The position numbers and the translations under genes are program-made. DNA of 64,000 nt, taken from Anagrus nilaparvatae. Lineage: Eukaryota; Arthropoda; Insecta; Hymenoptera; Mymaridae. Positions within the stretch are counted from its first letter, which is position 1. Each line of letters opens with the position of its first letter. The DNA is taken from the NCBI GenBank assembly GCA_022575985.1, contig JAKSXM010000231.1, positions 20,250,501-20,314,500 of the forward strand, in the 5' to 3' direction. The notes beneath the pieces were generated by a model. It did not search any database and was not told the DNA's origin. It saw only the letters and a program-made list of their open reading frames with translations. Shown here piece after piece: positions 45,945 to 56,374 of the stretch.

Positions 45945-47440
45945 TTAGCAGAAGTAAATTATCGTCAAAAATTGAACGAGCACCAATAAGGCGAGTGTAA
46001 AAAACGCAGTAATATATTTAAAATCGTATGCTTTATATGAGTGATTCTTACAAATTTTACATTCTTGTAAGTGTTCTCTGCATTCAATACAAGTTAAGAT
46101 TTTATTCGCTTCTCTGTATTGAAGCTCATTCAGGTGAATTCCACATTAGGGTTGTTCCCAAAAAAAAAGTGCGTTAAAAATGTTCTTCCTGCAGTATGTT
46201 GAAGTTTAGGTGACAAAATGATCCCATACCAATTTTCAACTCATTTGAGAACAATTTAGGCGTCGCACAAACCCAGGGTAGCTCTCAAGTGTTTGGTTAA
46301 TACCGACAATTAGTGGGAACGACAAAAATTTTTTTCAAAATACGTTTTCTATACTTCCTAATATGTTTTCGGTGTCGCTAAACTCGAAAATGAGGTCCTC
46401 AGAGTCCGAAAATACCTTAATCATCCTTAAACACCAAAAACAGCCCTTTTTTTACCAAAAAATTTTGGATTTTATAGCGAAAATCGTATATATTCGAAAC
46501 ATCTAGATTATAAATTACAATTGATGACTTAAAAATGTTGAAAAAATACCAAAATCTCCTTCCGTTTATTCCAACGCACCTTCTTGGCCGAGAAACGCAT
46601 GGCTCAATTCTATAACCATGTTATAAGATAGGGTTTTTTGGTAATTTTCCAAATAACCCTGTAATATTTAAATGCTACCAAAATACTACCGTTTGGTCTC
46701 ATTTTTTTCGTATAACCTTCCAAACGCCGTAAACCGCGATTTTTCATCACCGATTCTCTCATCGCTATAGTTAGTAAATCAAATGTCCATTTTTTGTCAA
46801 AAATGACCAAATTTAAAATTTCTGCTAAAATTGTAATTTCTGAAGAAAATAAGTCTTATAGGTCTCCAACATTTTGTACTAGTCTTAAGTATCGAAAAAT
46901 TTTTCACTCGTACATTTTGCTTTATACCTTTTCGAGATATGACTCGACAAAGATAGTGATAAAATATGATTTTTAAAAAAAAAACCTTAAATTAAGACTC
47001 TTTTTTTAAATTATCATATCTGCTAAACAAACAATTGAAAAGGAATGAGTACAAATTTTTTCAAAACTTAGAGCTTAATTGAAATTTTTGAGACCTTTAA
47101 AACTCATTTTCATCAAAAATTACAATGTTAACAGCAATTTTAAAATTGGCCATTTTTGGCAAAAAATGGACAATGGATTTACTAACTATAGCGATGAGAG
47201 AATCGGTGGTGAAAAATTGCAGTTTACGGCGTTTGAAAGGTAGAACTTATACGAAAAAAATGAGACCAAACAGTAGCATTTTGGTAGAATTGCAATATGA
47301 CAGCGTAATTTGGAAAATTGCCTAAAAACCCTAAAACCCTAAAAACCCATCTTCTAACATTGTTATAGAATTGAGTCCTGCGTTTCTCGGCCAAGAAGGT
47401 GCGTTTGTTTGAACAACCCTATTCCACATATATCGGTCAT
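45945..47440 (-). pseudogene. small membrane-protein gene of the Polinton-like element, split by a hAT-like insertion
   Basis: An ATG at 47438-47440 opens a frame that is cut after a few codons by the element at 46147-47421 and continues at 46146 down to a TAA at 45945-45947. Counting one copy of the 8-bp target duplication, the two parts add to 213 nt, a 70-residue frame without stops. The second part has a Cys-rich stretch (CIECREHLQECKICK) and a C-terminal hydrophobic segment of about 20 residues, hence a probable tail-anchored membrane protein. I do not recognise a named family. It lies next to the integrase on the same strand. Confidence 0.55.
46139..47429. mobile_element. hAT-like non-autonomous element with 8-bp target duplication
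   Basis: TTCCACAT at 46139-46146 and 47422-47429 flanks an element of 1275 bp (46147-47421) with the TIR TAGGGTTGTTC / GAACAACCCTA. TAGGG-type ends plus 8-bp duplications are the hAT pattern. Inside is a second inverted repeat (about 46571-46810 against 47140-47405, including CACCTTCTTGGCCGAGAAAC and ACTATAGCGATGAGAGAATC). No transposase is encoded. A 110-bp piece of the same family is at 3596-3707. Confidence 0.85.
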
Positions 47441-47510
47441 TTTCCTCGTGCAGACTGAAATTTTTATTTTATAAACCCGAGATTTATACATAAAACAATT
47501 TTTGTTTTTT

Positions 47511-47917
47511 TAGAAGTGGGCATAAGACTTGGTGAGCCTAAAGCACCCATTGATGCATTGATAAAAAAAGAAAAAGAAAAAAACCAAAATGAAACTGATA
47601 TACCCCGTAAGAGACCACAAAGACGTGTTGTTATTGAAAAACCCCCAAATTATACTGAAAATAATGGTGATCAAGAAAAACAACAAAAAAACACTAGTGA
47701 TGATAAAGTTGTTTTAACACATTTTAAAAGGACCAGACATAATTTTTCTTGGCCAAAGTTTAAAATTCTTGATCATGAGTCAAATTACCACAAGAGGAAC
47801 ACTAGTGAAGTTTTATATATCAATATTTATAGGAACACCATAAATGAGCAAGGGGACTCTGAAAAATTGTTTAAACCATATTTGTCTAACATCCATAAAA
47901 TGAAAAAAAGCTTATGA
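47511..47917 (+). pseudogene. Penelope-like element: C-terminal part of the GIY-YIG endonuclease region
   Basis: A 5'-truncated open frame ending in a stop at 47915-47917. After a charged, low-complexity stretch (RPQRRVVIEKPPNYT) comes a domain end resembling GIY-YIG nucleases of Penelope-like elements: THFKRTRHNFSWPKFKILD, then ESNYHKRNTSEVLYI and NTINEQGDSEKLF. The GIY and YIG motifs themselves and the whole RT are absent. Insertion orientation is opposite to the surrounding Polinton-like genes. The 3' end continues to about 48421. Confidence 0.65.
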
Positions 47918-48332
47918 ATATTTGTTGCTATATTGATATTCTACTTTATCATCATTTTGTATTATGATTTTTAATTAACATCCTGAAATGTAGATGACTA
48001 CACATATATGTTTTTTGACAAATTTTAAAATTATCAGCTGATTTTCAGACAACAATAACAGCAGAAAAAATCATCATCAATACATACTAAGATGGATTTA
48101 ACTTTTTGTTTTTTAATTTGTAATTCATTTAATATTTTTGATTATAAAGTGACTTTTTATACAGTATTTTTAATTAAATATATGTAATGATTAGGATTAA
48201 GAAAAGATTTTTATCAATGTCAAAATTTTATGATATTTAATTTAACTATTTAACATCATATTGTAAGTTTTTTAATTATTTTTATATTTTTTTTAAATTT
48301 TATAGTATTCTATCATAATTGTATATTTTAGC

Positions 48333-48380
48333 CTTGATAAAGACTCCATGTGAGTCGAAAGCTTGGACTTTATCAACACC
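48333..48380 (+). ncRNA. hammerhead-like stem-loop at the Penelope-like 3' end
   Basis: GACTC-catgt-GAGTC followed at once by GAAA (48342-48360), enclosed by TTGATAAAG and CTTTATCAA. Penelope-like elements are known to carry hammerhead ribozymes with a stem II followed by GAAA. Here the CUGAUGA core reads TTGATAA, so if it is a relic it is unlikely to cleave. Confidence 0.4.
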
Positions 48381-48519
48381 TCAATAAATTAAATCAAGAA
48401 CTTGCTCGTAAAGGTTGTTATTATTTCAATTAATTTAAATACTCTCCTTGTTATCGAGCGATACAATAAATTTTGAATATTAATTAATATTCATTATTAG
48501 TTATTTAATTTTTGTTTTG

Positions 48520-49146
48520 TTATATGGGACTATTTTTTAATTTTTTTTTTTTTTTACGTCCATCAATTTGCTCCATTCGAAATTGTAAATCTTGAATAAT
48601 TTCAAATGTTGTATCATCGATATTAAATTCTTTCAATTTTTTCACAACTAAACTGTTTGAATCAATTTTTTCTTCAGGTTCTTTTTTTTTTTCATTAATA
48701 AGTGCCAGGAAATTTTTTAATTCATCAATCAAAGTTTTAACAGGTTTGTGATTCTTAGCGATACTCGAATCTTCGCTGTTTTTTAATATATTTTCATTGG
48801 ACGAGGTTTCCACATCTGGATTTTTTTTCGAACCAATCAATTTTAAAATTTTACCAAGTTGTTCTGTCATGCGCTCATCAATCTGTTTATATTTAAATTT
48901 CAGGCTATCGATTTCAGAAATTTCTGGATTTTCATTGTTTTTATCCTCAATATCCAGTTTTTTTTCAAAACTTGAAAAATCTGATTTTTCATTTTTATTT
49001 TCATTATTATTTTTAACAATCAGTTCTCGGGCTATAATTTTTGCATTTTCTTTCCCATCATTAATCACCCGCGTCAATTCCTCGGTCAATCGTTCTTGCA
49101 GAGCCTTGACCTTGAACTGGAGATCATCTAAAGTTTGGGTCGCGAG
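48520..49146 (-). pseudogene. coiled-coil protein of the Polinton-like block (N-terminus not resolved)
   Basis: From a stop near 49147 leftwards the frame is open to 48520. It starts ATQTLDDLQFKVKALQERLT, then shows many Glu/Lys/Asn residues with heptad-like Leu/Ile spacing, and ends in a Lys-rich tail. It has no ATG near its start, so it is probably the continuation of the gene just upstream (49217-49408) after a frameshift, or truncated. I recognise no family. Its strand and position match the flanking virus-like genes. Confidence 0.5.
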
Positions 49147-49216
49147 GTCGGACCCCGTTCAACAGACAGGGAATTTTTAAATTTATCCTTAACACAAATT
49201 TTAGACGAGTTTTCAA

Positions 49217-49408
49217 TCAAATCTTAAAAATTTTATGAATATTCAATTTTTCAATTTGATCTGACACTTTTTTTATTTGTTTTCTTAAACCCTCATTGTC
49301 TTGTAAAATTGTTTTATAATACTTGTACCAGTTTCCAAATTCATGATAATTTTCTTCAGTTTTCCGCTTTTTCCCATACGGCATACCAAATTTATCCACG
49401 ACAGGCAT
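49217..49408 (-). CDS. short hypothetical protein of the Polinton-like block
   Basis: 63 codons with an ATG start: MPVVDKFGMPYGKKRK, then a helical, coiled-coil-like C-terminus (DNEGLRKQIKKVSDQIEKL). It lies between the coiled-coil frame and the DUF8207-like gene, same strand. Possibly the N-terminal part of the 48520-49146 protein. Function unknown. Confidence 0.45.
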   Translation of the reverse strand: MPVVDKFGMPYGKKRKTEENYHEFGNWYKYYKTILQDNEGLRKQIKKVSDQIEKLNIHKIFKI

Positions 49409-49556
49409 GATTAAAATGATAGATTTTTGTGGTTTGATCGTTTATTTATAATATAAAATATTAAATAATATTCATCTCTGTAATTTCCTCGATTATTGAT
49501 GCAATTTCATTGGAAACCGACGTGTTCCCAGCCTCTCGCTCGCTTATTAATAATCG

Positions 49557-50610
49557 CTATTGATCTTCAATCTCATCCGGATCATCAAACCAGACATATT
49601 GTTTTGGACATGGATTGTATCTCATTACATCTGTGTTGGGTTTTTTTAATCTCACAAACCCCCTCCCCTTTTTTTTAATCTGATTTTTTTTTGCTAAAGC
49701 AGAAAGAATTTCCCTATATTTGAAACTCTTACTGCTTTTAATTTTTTTTCCATTATTTTGAAAATATGCATCTGTATTCTTTAATATATCCAGATATTTG
49801 CCTCGGTCATTGTAAGTATAATCCTGTTTCTGAGGACGATCTTTGAATATCAGGTTATAAAGACCTAGTGTCCCTCTATAAACATCATCGCCTACAAATA
49901 TATCACCCCTAGAATTAAATGATAATAGTTGATTGCCTAAATAAAGTTGCTCATCGGACTTTACATATGGACCATAAACAATGTCATTCGTGTTGGAATT
50001 TTTATAAAATTCTTCCAAAAATTGACGAAGGAGGGGGTGAACTGACTGAAGATAATCATTCAGGTTCATTCCAGTATCCATTGCTGACGAGTCATTTAAA
50101 TCTGCATTATCGACACTGGATGTATTATCTTCAGCATCGCTGTAATTTGACTCGTCACTGGAACTTTTATCGTCATCGCGATCATCAGAAACATGAGATA
50201 TGCCCGTTCTGTCGGATATTTCATCGTCAAAAATATCGCCGTGTAAATTTTCACGATTTTCACGATGAGATATTTCTTCGTCTGAATTTTAATGCAATCC
50301 TTTGTTTGGGTATGTTGAATGCGGGGTCGATAAAGAAGATACTTCAAAAATTTTTTTTTACAATGGCGATTTTTTTCTAACCTCGTTTTTAATCTCAACC
50401 GGTAAATTATCTATGATTTCTTTTTTAGAAGCCGAAACAACTGTATTGGAGGGTGTGGTTATTGACTTGGCGATACTTTCCAAGGATTCAATGAGTGGCT
50501 TAAATTTTTTTTAAAAAATTGCATCTTTACCAGCCGCATGCTCGTTCAATAAGTTATATTTTTTTCGAATAACTTTGCTAGTCTTTTCAATTTCTTGAGC
50601 TAACTTGAGC
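49557..50610 (-). pseudogene. DUF8207-like protein of arthropod adintovirus/Polinton elements, broken
   Basis: The intact part (about 50288 to 49557) has an acidic Ser/Asp-rich segment. It is followed by a conserved domain with VYGPYVKSDEQLYLGNQLL, then VYRGTLGLYNLIFKDRP and KYLDILKNTDAYFQ, ending KQYVWFDDPDE. This domain recurs in proteins of arthropod Maverick/adintovirus-like elements, which I know as DUF8207; its role is not established. Upstream, separated by a TAA near 50290 and a frame change, residues like LAQEIEKTSKVIRKKYNLL and IIDNLPVEIKNEV look like its N-terminal helical part. The overlap with the ATPase end is typical of compact viral gene order. Confidence 0.62.
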
Positions 50611-51049
50611 AGCGTATTTATCAATAACTAAAAATCCAAATTCGTTTTCGCGCCAGCATTCAGCACAATTTTCCAAAAATTTTTTAAACGACATGTCACC
50701 GATTACATGGTTTTTATATATAATTATGCAGGCTCAACTCATCCTGACGAAAAATTATTAAAAAATTTGCGTTATCACGAATACCATTTTTCGGTGAACT
50801 CGTGTAACTTTGACATAAAAAAAACGTATGCAGACCAAATTGTCAACCCATTGTAAAATATTGTTTAATTACATCGATGTCGTCCGATGCAAAGTCATCG
50901 AAAATCATTATACTATAACGTCGTGCACGAGATGGATGAATCACTTTCTCTTTATTCGAAAATTCAAAGTATCCTATACGTTTGATTTTCCTCCAGACAC
51001 GCTTTAAATAACGAATTTTTTTTTTGAAACAAAGTTTTTGAGTATACAC
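50610..51049 (-). pseudogene. packaging-ATPase (FtsK/HerA-type) C-terminal half, Polinton-like
   Basis: Genome-packaging ATPases of Polintons and adintoviruses pump DNA into capsids. Here the frame begins at the Tigger terminus (51049). HPSRARRYSIMIFDDFASDD contains the Walker B-like MIFDDF, then DVIKQYFTMG. After a stop, other frames show FLCQSYTSSPKNGIRDNANF, IIFRQDE and an end with FGFLVIDK-type residues (about 50640). The Walker A half is missing. Two or more frameshifts, non-functional. Confidence 0.68.
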
Positions 51050-51120
51050 TGGAACCTCGATTATCCGGACTAGGTGAGACTAACCCCGATCCGGATGTCT
51101 GATAATTTGGTTAATACGGA
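51048..51120 (+). mobile_element. Tigger/pogo-type terminal inverted repeat
   Basis: CACTGGAACCTCGATTATCC, preceded by TA, is the classic Tigger-like terminus, with a further AATTTGGTTAATACGGA segment. It abruptly ends homology to the packaging ATPase. The opposite terminus was not found, so this may be a truncated copy. Confidence 0.65.
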
Positions 51121-52785
51121 AAAATAAAAAAATTTGCCCATAAAATAAAAAAAATGGTTAGGGTGATTAAAAGTTTATTTTTAGGGATTAAAATTTTTTT
51201 TCGTTTTAACATGGATCTAAAAAAAAACTTTATTTGAAAAAATTTGGCAGAAATGTAATGTAAATACTACTACTTTTTAAAAACAATTGATTTGTACATT
51301 GATCTCAAATTAATTACAACTAACAATAAAACCAAAACACGTAAGATTTAAGACTATACCCTGCAAAAAAAACGTAAAGGTTGAAAACAAAATTTATATG
51401 TAAATTAAATTTTTTTAATAGAAATTACAAAATACTTATCAATTTCCAAATAAATCATAAAAATAAAAAAATAAAATTTTTATACGGTTTACTATAAATG
51501 TTAATTGTGTTTACTAGTAATGATAACCGATAGAAAAAAAAAGAAGAATATGTTACTCAGAATTAAAATATGTAAATATGTTATACATAACGATACATCG
51601 TAAAACATTAGGTCATTTTATTGTAAATTTAAAAGAAATGACGACTAAAAAAAAATATTAAAAACAAACAATCAACAAAATGTTTAGGCGAAATTCTTTA
51701 CTTGTATAAAATAAAAAAATGAATGGAATAATTTTATGATAGATTTATATCCACTAATAAAGTCATAGTTAGACTGTGCGAAGCACAGTCTATACCCGCG
51801 ACAAAATGTCGCTCTTGTGCGCACTCGTTTAGGTCACAGTGATCTCCGATTAGGTTCAAAATTTATATATAAGTTAGATATAAGACCAACATGAACTGTA
51901 TTGATTTTGAGCCAAATCGAAAATATAGTACCGAAATTATTATCAATTTACGGGAATAACAGCGTTAAAAACACAAAATGTCGATTATAAGACATAAAAA
52001 TAAGCACTTTTAGGATGAAAATAATCATTCCAGTTTGTAGCGGATACCCTGGAGGTATAATTTTTCATTTTCCGCACAAATATTTTCCGATTTTCCAAGA
52101 TGGCGGCCCTATAAATTTAAAAAAATGAACTTTTAATTTTACAAGGGGTTTTTTAGGGCAAGAAGAACAAATATTCGCTGGAAAATATCCAATTTTTCAA
52201 CCCTAAATATTTCCCTATTCTCCAAGATGGCGGACCAAAAAACTTGAAAAAATGAACTTTTAACTTTAAAAGAGGGTTTTTTAGGGAAAAAAAAACGAAT
52301 ATTCGGTGGAAAATATTCAGTTTTTTAACCTAAAAAATTTTCCGATTTTCCAAGATGGCGGACCAAAAAACTTGAAAGAATGAATTTTTGACATAAAACA
52401 TGATAAAATAAGGACTTTTAAGATGAAAATAATCATTCCAGGTAGAAGAGGATACCCTAGAGGTATAATTTTTCATTTTCCACACGAATATATTTTCCGA
52501 TTTTCCAAGGTGGCGACCCGATAAATTTGAAAAAATGAACTTTTAACTTTACATAGGGGTTTTTTAGGGCAAGAAAAACAAATATTCGGTAGAAGATATC
52601 AAATTATCATATTATATATATCATATAAAATATCAAGTAACAAAATAACATATTCTGTTTAATTTTATGAATTATAAAATAATGAAAAGTCTATATAATT
52701 CCGAAAGTTTACTATTAGAGACCGCTAGCGTCGTGCTTCATTATGGTGTTTGTAATTAAGTGTGTCCATAATTAATAATTAATTA
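51121..52785. other. AT-rich DNA with repeats of the 'ccgattttccaagatggcgg' type
   Basis: 51770-51792 is a perfect hairpin TAGACTGTGC-gaa-GCACAGTCTA followed by GCGACAAAATGTCGC, another small palindrome. From 52040 to 52560 four to five degenerate units contain TTTCCGATTTTCCAAGATGG and GGTTTTTTAGGG, related to the interior of the 15687-17187 foldback. No genes were recognised. Confidence 0.55.
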
Positions 52786-53057
52786 TGTCCCGATACAGAT
52801 CCAAATACTATTGATGATCAACAACGTAAAAAATTAATTCAAGAAAATCCATTAATTGTCAGCTATTTTTTTAAAATGAAAGACAATTTGGAATTACATA
52901 CGTCGGTTTGAGTCGAGTTAAATCAATTAATGATATAATTTTAATAAAAGGTTACAACAAATATCGTTTTGACTCAATACGACTTTCAACATCTTTTAAA
53001 GTGAAACAAGCTTTCATGCAATCATTAAACAAAATTAATAAAGCAATTAAAGAATAA
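52786..53057 (+). pseudogene. Helitron remnant: Helitron-like N domain joined to helicase C-terminus
   Basis: Frame one (52786-52914) reads CPDTDPNTIDDQQRKKLI and ENPLIVSYFFKMK, typical of the Helitron-like N-terminal region preceding the Rep motifs. The next frame starts at about 52901 with TYVGLSRVKSINDIILIK, a PIF1-family helicase C-terminal motif, and ends in a TAA at 53055. Rep catalytic motifs and most of the helicase are missing, so this is an internally deleted copy. Termini (TC...CTRR) were not identified. Confidence 0.6.
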
Positions 53058-53146
53058 AATATTGATTAAAATATTTTTCAAAAACAAATCATATATAATC
53101 AAAAATTAATTAATTAAAGTTATTATTTTGAATATACATTTAATTA

Positions 53147-54263
53147 ATTTTTTTTTTTTTTATGGGAAATATGTGAATCTTACATCAGCCATGTAGTGTT
53201 TGCGGGCCTTAAAGACCCGCAAATTTCCATGACCGCCCAGTTGCACAAAGTGCACAACTGGGAGACCACCGACGAACGCGGTCGCCGGCTACGCCCCAGA
53301 TTCTTACTGGATAAACACACTTTAAACCCCCTGCGCTTGTTTGTCCCAGACCGGAACTCCCTTTTCAGGTATAACTTCAGTTTGGGACGCGCAGCCTAGG
53401 CAACTGGCCGCTGCCTTCCCCCTGCCTAGTGACAGGAGAGCAATTTACGATAGAAAGCCCTCCTCCTTTTTCTTCAACAAGGTGGCCCTTACGTACTCTG
53501 CTACTTTGTTCCAGTTTTCGGAACTCCGTAGCATTTCCGGGACCACCGTCTCCGGCCTCCAAATCGGGAAGGGCGGGCGCCCCTCCGAGTAGCGAACACA
53601 TTCGAAGAATGTGTGCTCTACTGTATCCTTATCGCCTGGGCAGTGCAAGCACTCCTTTGTTGCCACCTTATGCCAATGCCTCAACATGACACGGAAATAC
53701 CCGTGTCCGGTTAAGAACTGGGTAAGGTAGAAATCCACCTCCCCATGCTGTCGTCCCATCCATGCCTGCAGGTTTGAGATCAGTCTGCGCGTCCATAGAG
53801 CATTCTTCTCTTGGTTCTTTTTCCATCGTTTATTCCATGCTTTCATAGAGTTGAAGCGGGCGCGAGTGGAAGCCACTTCGCGCTCATCTACGCTCTCGTA
53901 GATGAATTTCCGCTCCAACGCTAGCAGGTCGATGGGTATCACAGAAGAAACAACCTGGATCGCCTCGAGCGATACCGTATGGTACGCGCAGGCGATCCTC
54001 AGGGCCGCTTGCCGCTGCACAGACGATATTTTTCGCCTGTACTTGGCAGTTTCTGTGGTCTTCGCCCAGACTTCTGATCCGTAGAGCAGGACAGAGTTGA
54101 CGACTGACATCAGGAGCCTTCGCTTCCCTGGTTTGGGTCCCCCAATGTTGGCCATGAGCCTTGACAGGGAGGATGCGACCGACGCTGCCTTTTCACACGA
54201 CCTCTGAAATTGCTCAACGAGGTCCATGCTTGAACCTATGTCTTTTAATATTCCTTTCGCCAA
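53147..54263 (-). mobile_element. R1-like LINE, 5'-truncated copy 1
   Basis: The poly(A) tail (T-run 53147-53160) marks the 3' end on the minus strand. A hairpin GCGGG-ccttaaaga-CCCGC lies just inside. The coding part 53445-54263 is one open frame of 272 residues from the RT thumb to the C-terminus: LLYGSEVWAKTTETAKYRRK, RIACAYHTVSLEAIQVV, GEVDFYLTQFLTGHGYFR and the C-terminal zinc finger C-x2-C-x8-H-x4-C (CLHCPGDKDTVEHTFFEC). It ends at 54263 by 5' truncation. It shares the C-terminal layout with the larger copy to the right but is clearly a different subfamily. Confidence 0.85.
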
Positions 54264-54317
54264 AATTAATAATTTTGATACGTGGTTTTTGCAGTTTTAG
54301 TTTCATTTTCTTTAAGA

Positions 54318-55310
54318 TATGGGCATATCGCACCAAGTGGTTATATTTCTAATTTTGTAAAATAAATTTTATTTTTGAGAGCACAATAATGACATTTGGA
54401 CAGAAGTTTAATAAAACAATAAGAATTAAGATTTTCTTTGCGTAACTTAATTTTAAGCTACGGCGTTTGATAAATGAACTTCTTAAATTAAAAAATATAT
54501 TTAAGGTTATAATTACTAAATGATGAAATTAGTTCTCAAAAATACTGGAAAATATAGAGGTATATAACAATAAATTTTATTTCTGTCCAAAAACCAATAA
54601 TAAGAAGATATATTTTTAATTTTTTTATAAACAAAAAATTAAATGTTCTACTGACTGCGCTATAGGTATAGCTAGCCTAACCTCCCTGAATCTTTAACTC
54701 ATTGCTCACATAAAGTCTAAAATATAGTTAACATATTAGTTATTAAAAAATTATTTTAAAAAAATTTTTATTTTTGCAGTTTTATAAAATTTTAATAAGT
54801 AAGAAAAGTTCCTGATTGTTTCAAAAAATCTATCAAAGCATTCAAATTATTTGTCTTTAAACTTCCTATTACTAAATAATTGTTTTAAAAATTCTTTATC
54901 GTTATACCTAATTTTTATTTGACTACTGCAAATCAAAAGGGGGGTGGTAAGGGTGATTTTCTCCCCTGAGCTCCAAAAAATGCATGTTTTTTATTCATAA
55001 TTTTGTTTTTTTATAAAAAATTCATAAGAAAACATACAAAATTTTGCTTAAGCGCCCCACCCTTTAGGCCCTTTTCTGAATCCACCACTGGTTAAAATAT
55101 GATCGCATTATCTTATTATAATTTATTAAATCATTTAGTTATGCCTTCTATGATTTTTGAAACATTTTTTTGAGTTTTTGATTTTTTTCAAAATGTATAT
55201 TTCTTGAAATATAGATTTTAATGATCCACTAAGTATGACTTACAACTACAAAATTTTATTTATTTTTTTAAAGCACTAAATTCAAATCAAAAAAATTTTT
55301 TTTGAACTAT
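54318..55310. mobile_element. left part of a TATGGGCAT-TIR element
   Basis: Collinear with 36034-37042 at high identity, including the TIR and the GTTCTACTGACTGCGCTATA region. It ends where the poly(T) of the R1-like LINE begins, so the LINE inserted into or deleted the rest. Confidence 0.88.
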
Positions 55311-55517
55311 TTTTTTTTTTTTTTTTTTTTTTTGGGCCCCTTCAAGAAGGGGCCTTTTTCGTAGGACGCGGAGAATGCATTTACGCATACCATACACGCG
55401 TACTGTATGGTTATGTGGGACTCAACCTCAAATTTGTATCTGGGGTTGCCCAGATATACACAATTGAGGAATTACAATACCCACTAAACTCCCTACCCTC
55501 CTGCATTTATGACAATA

Positions 55518-55940
55518 TCATAAAATCTGGACCGGGACTCCCTGTTTAGGTATTACTTTGGTCTGGAAACAATGCAGCAAAGGCATTTCTTCGCCATACC
55601 CTGTCAATAAAGGAGATTTTTCTACGAGAGGAAACCTTCCTTCTTTTTTCCAATCAGTGTCACCCGTACGTACTCTGTACCAGTTAGCGGCACTGCGCAG
55701 CATTTCCGGGACGACTACTTCCGGCCTCCATTCATCGAAGGGCGGTCGCCCTTCAGCGAAGTAAGGACACCCAAAAAAGGTGTGCTCAGCGGTATCCAGC
55801 TCGCCCGGGCAATGCAAGCATTCCGGAGATGTCACCTTGCTCCACTTGAAAAGCATATCGCGGAAATAACCGTGACCAGTTAGGAACTGTGTGAGGTAGA
55901 AGTCTACCTCTCCATGATCACGGTTCATCCAGCTTTCCAA
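55518..55940 (-). pseudogene. R1-like LINE ORF2 C-terminal region
   Basis: GEVDFYLTQFLTGHGYFRDM, zinc finger CLHCPGELDTAEHTFFGC, then RPPFDEWRPEVVVPEMLRSA and a frame-shifted tail. Compared with copy 1, about 50 residues between QVLA and the RLIIDLESWMNRDHG segment are missing, implying a deletion of about 150 bp near 55940-55990. Confidence 0.85.
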
Positions 55941-55989
55941 ATCGATGATAAGGCGGTGCGTCCAACGTCCCCTCGGGTCACCATTCTAC

Positions 55990-56331
55990 CTATACTGCCA
56001 GCACCTGGATCGCTGGCTCTGATACTGTCTTGTACGAGCAAGCGATTCGAAGTGCCCCCTGCCTCTGTACTGCCTTTAGTTTCTTGCAGTACTTTTTTAT
56101 GCGGACATTGTCCGCCCACACCTCTGCACCGTAGAGCAAGATGGAGTTGACTGTCGTCATCAACAGTCTCCTTTTCTCTGATCTTTGACCGCCGATGTTC
56201 GTCATTAGCCACGAGAGGGACTTTGTCACCCGGCCAGCCTTTTCACAGGCCTGCTGGAATTGTCTATTGTAGGTCAACTTGTTATCCAAGAAGACCCCCA
56301 AATATTTGACCGATGGTTTGGTCTGGATCAT
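55990..56331 (-). pseudogene. R1-like LINE ORF2 RT thumb
   Basis: SVKYLGVFLDNKLTYNRQF, then LLYGAEVWADNVRIKKYCKK and RIACSYKTVSEPAIQVLA. It follows a frameshift after the palm domain at about 56375-56450, where a short tandem duplication (GTGCCAGTCTTAGT/AGTCTTAGTC) is visible and may be the cause. Confidence 0.85.
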
Positions 56332-56374
56332 AAGGGGATTACCTCCGTCATCAAAGCTGACGCCGAATATGGTA

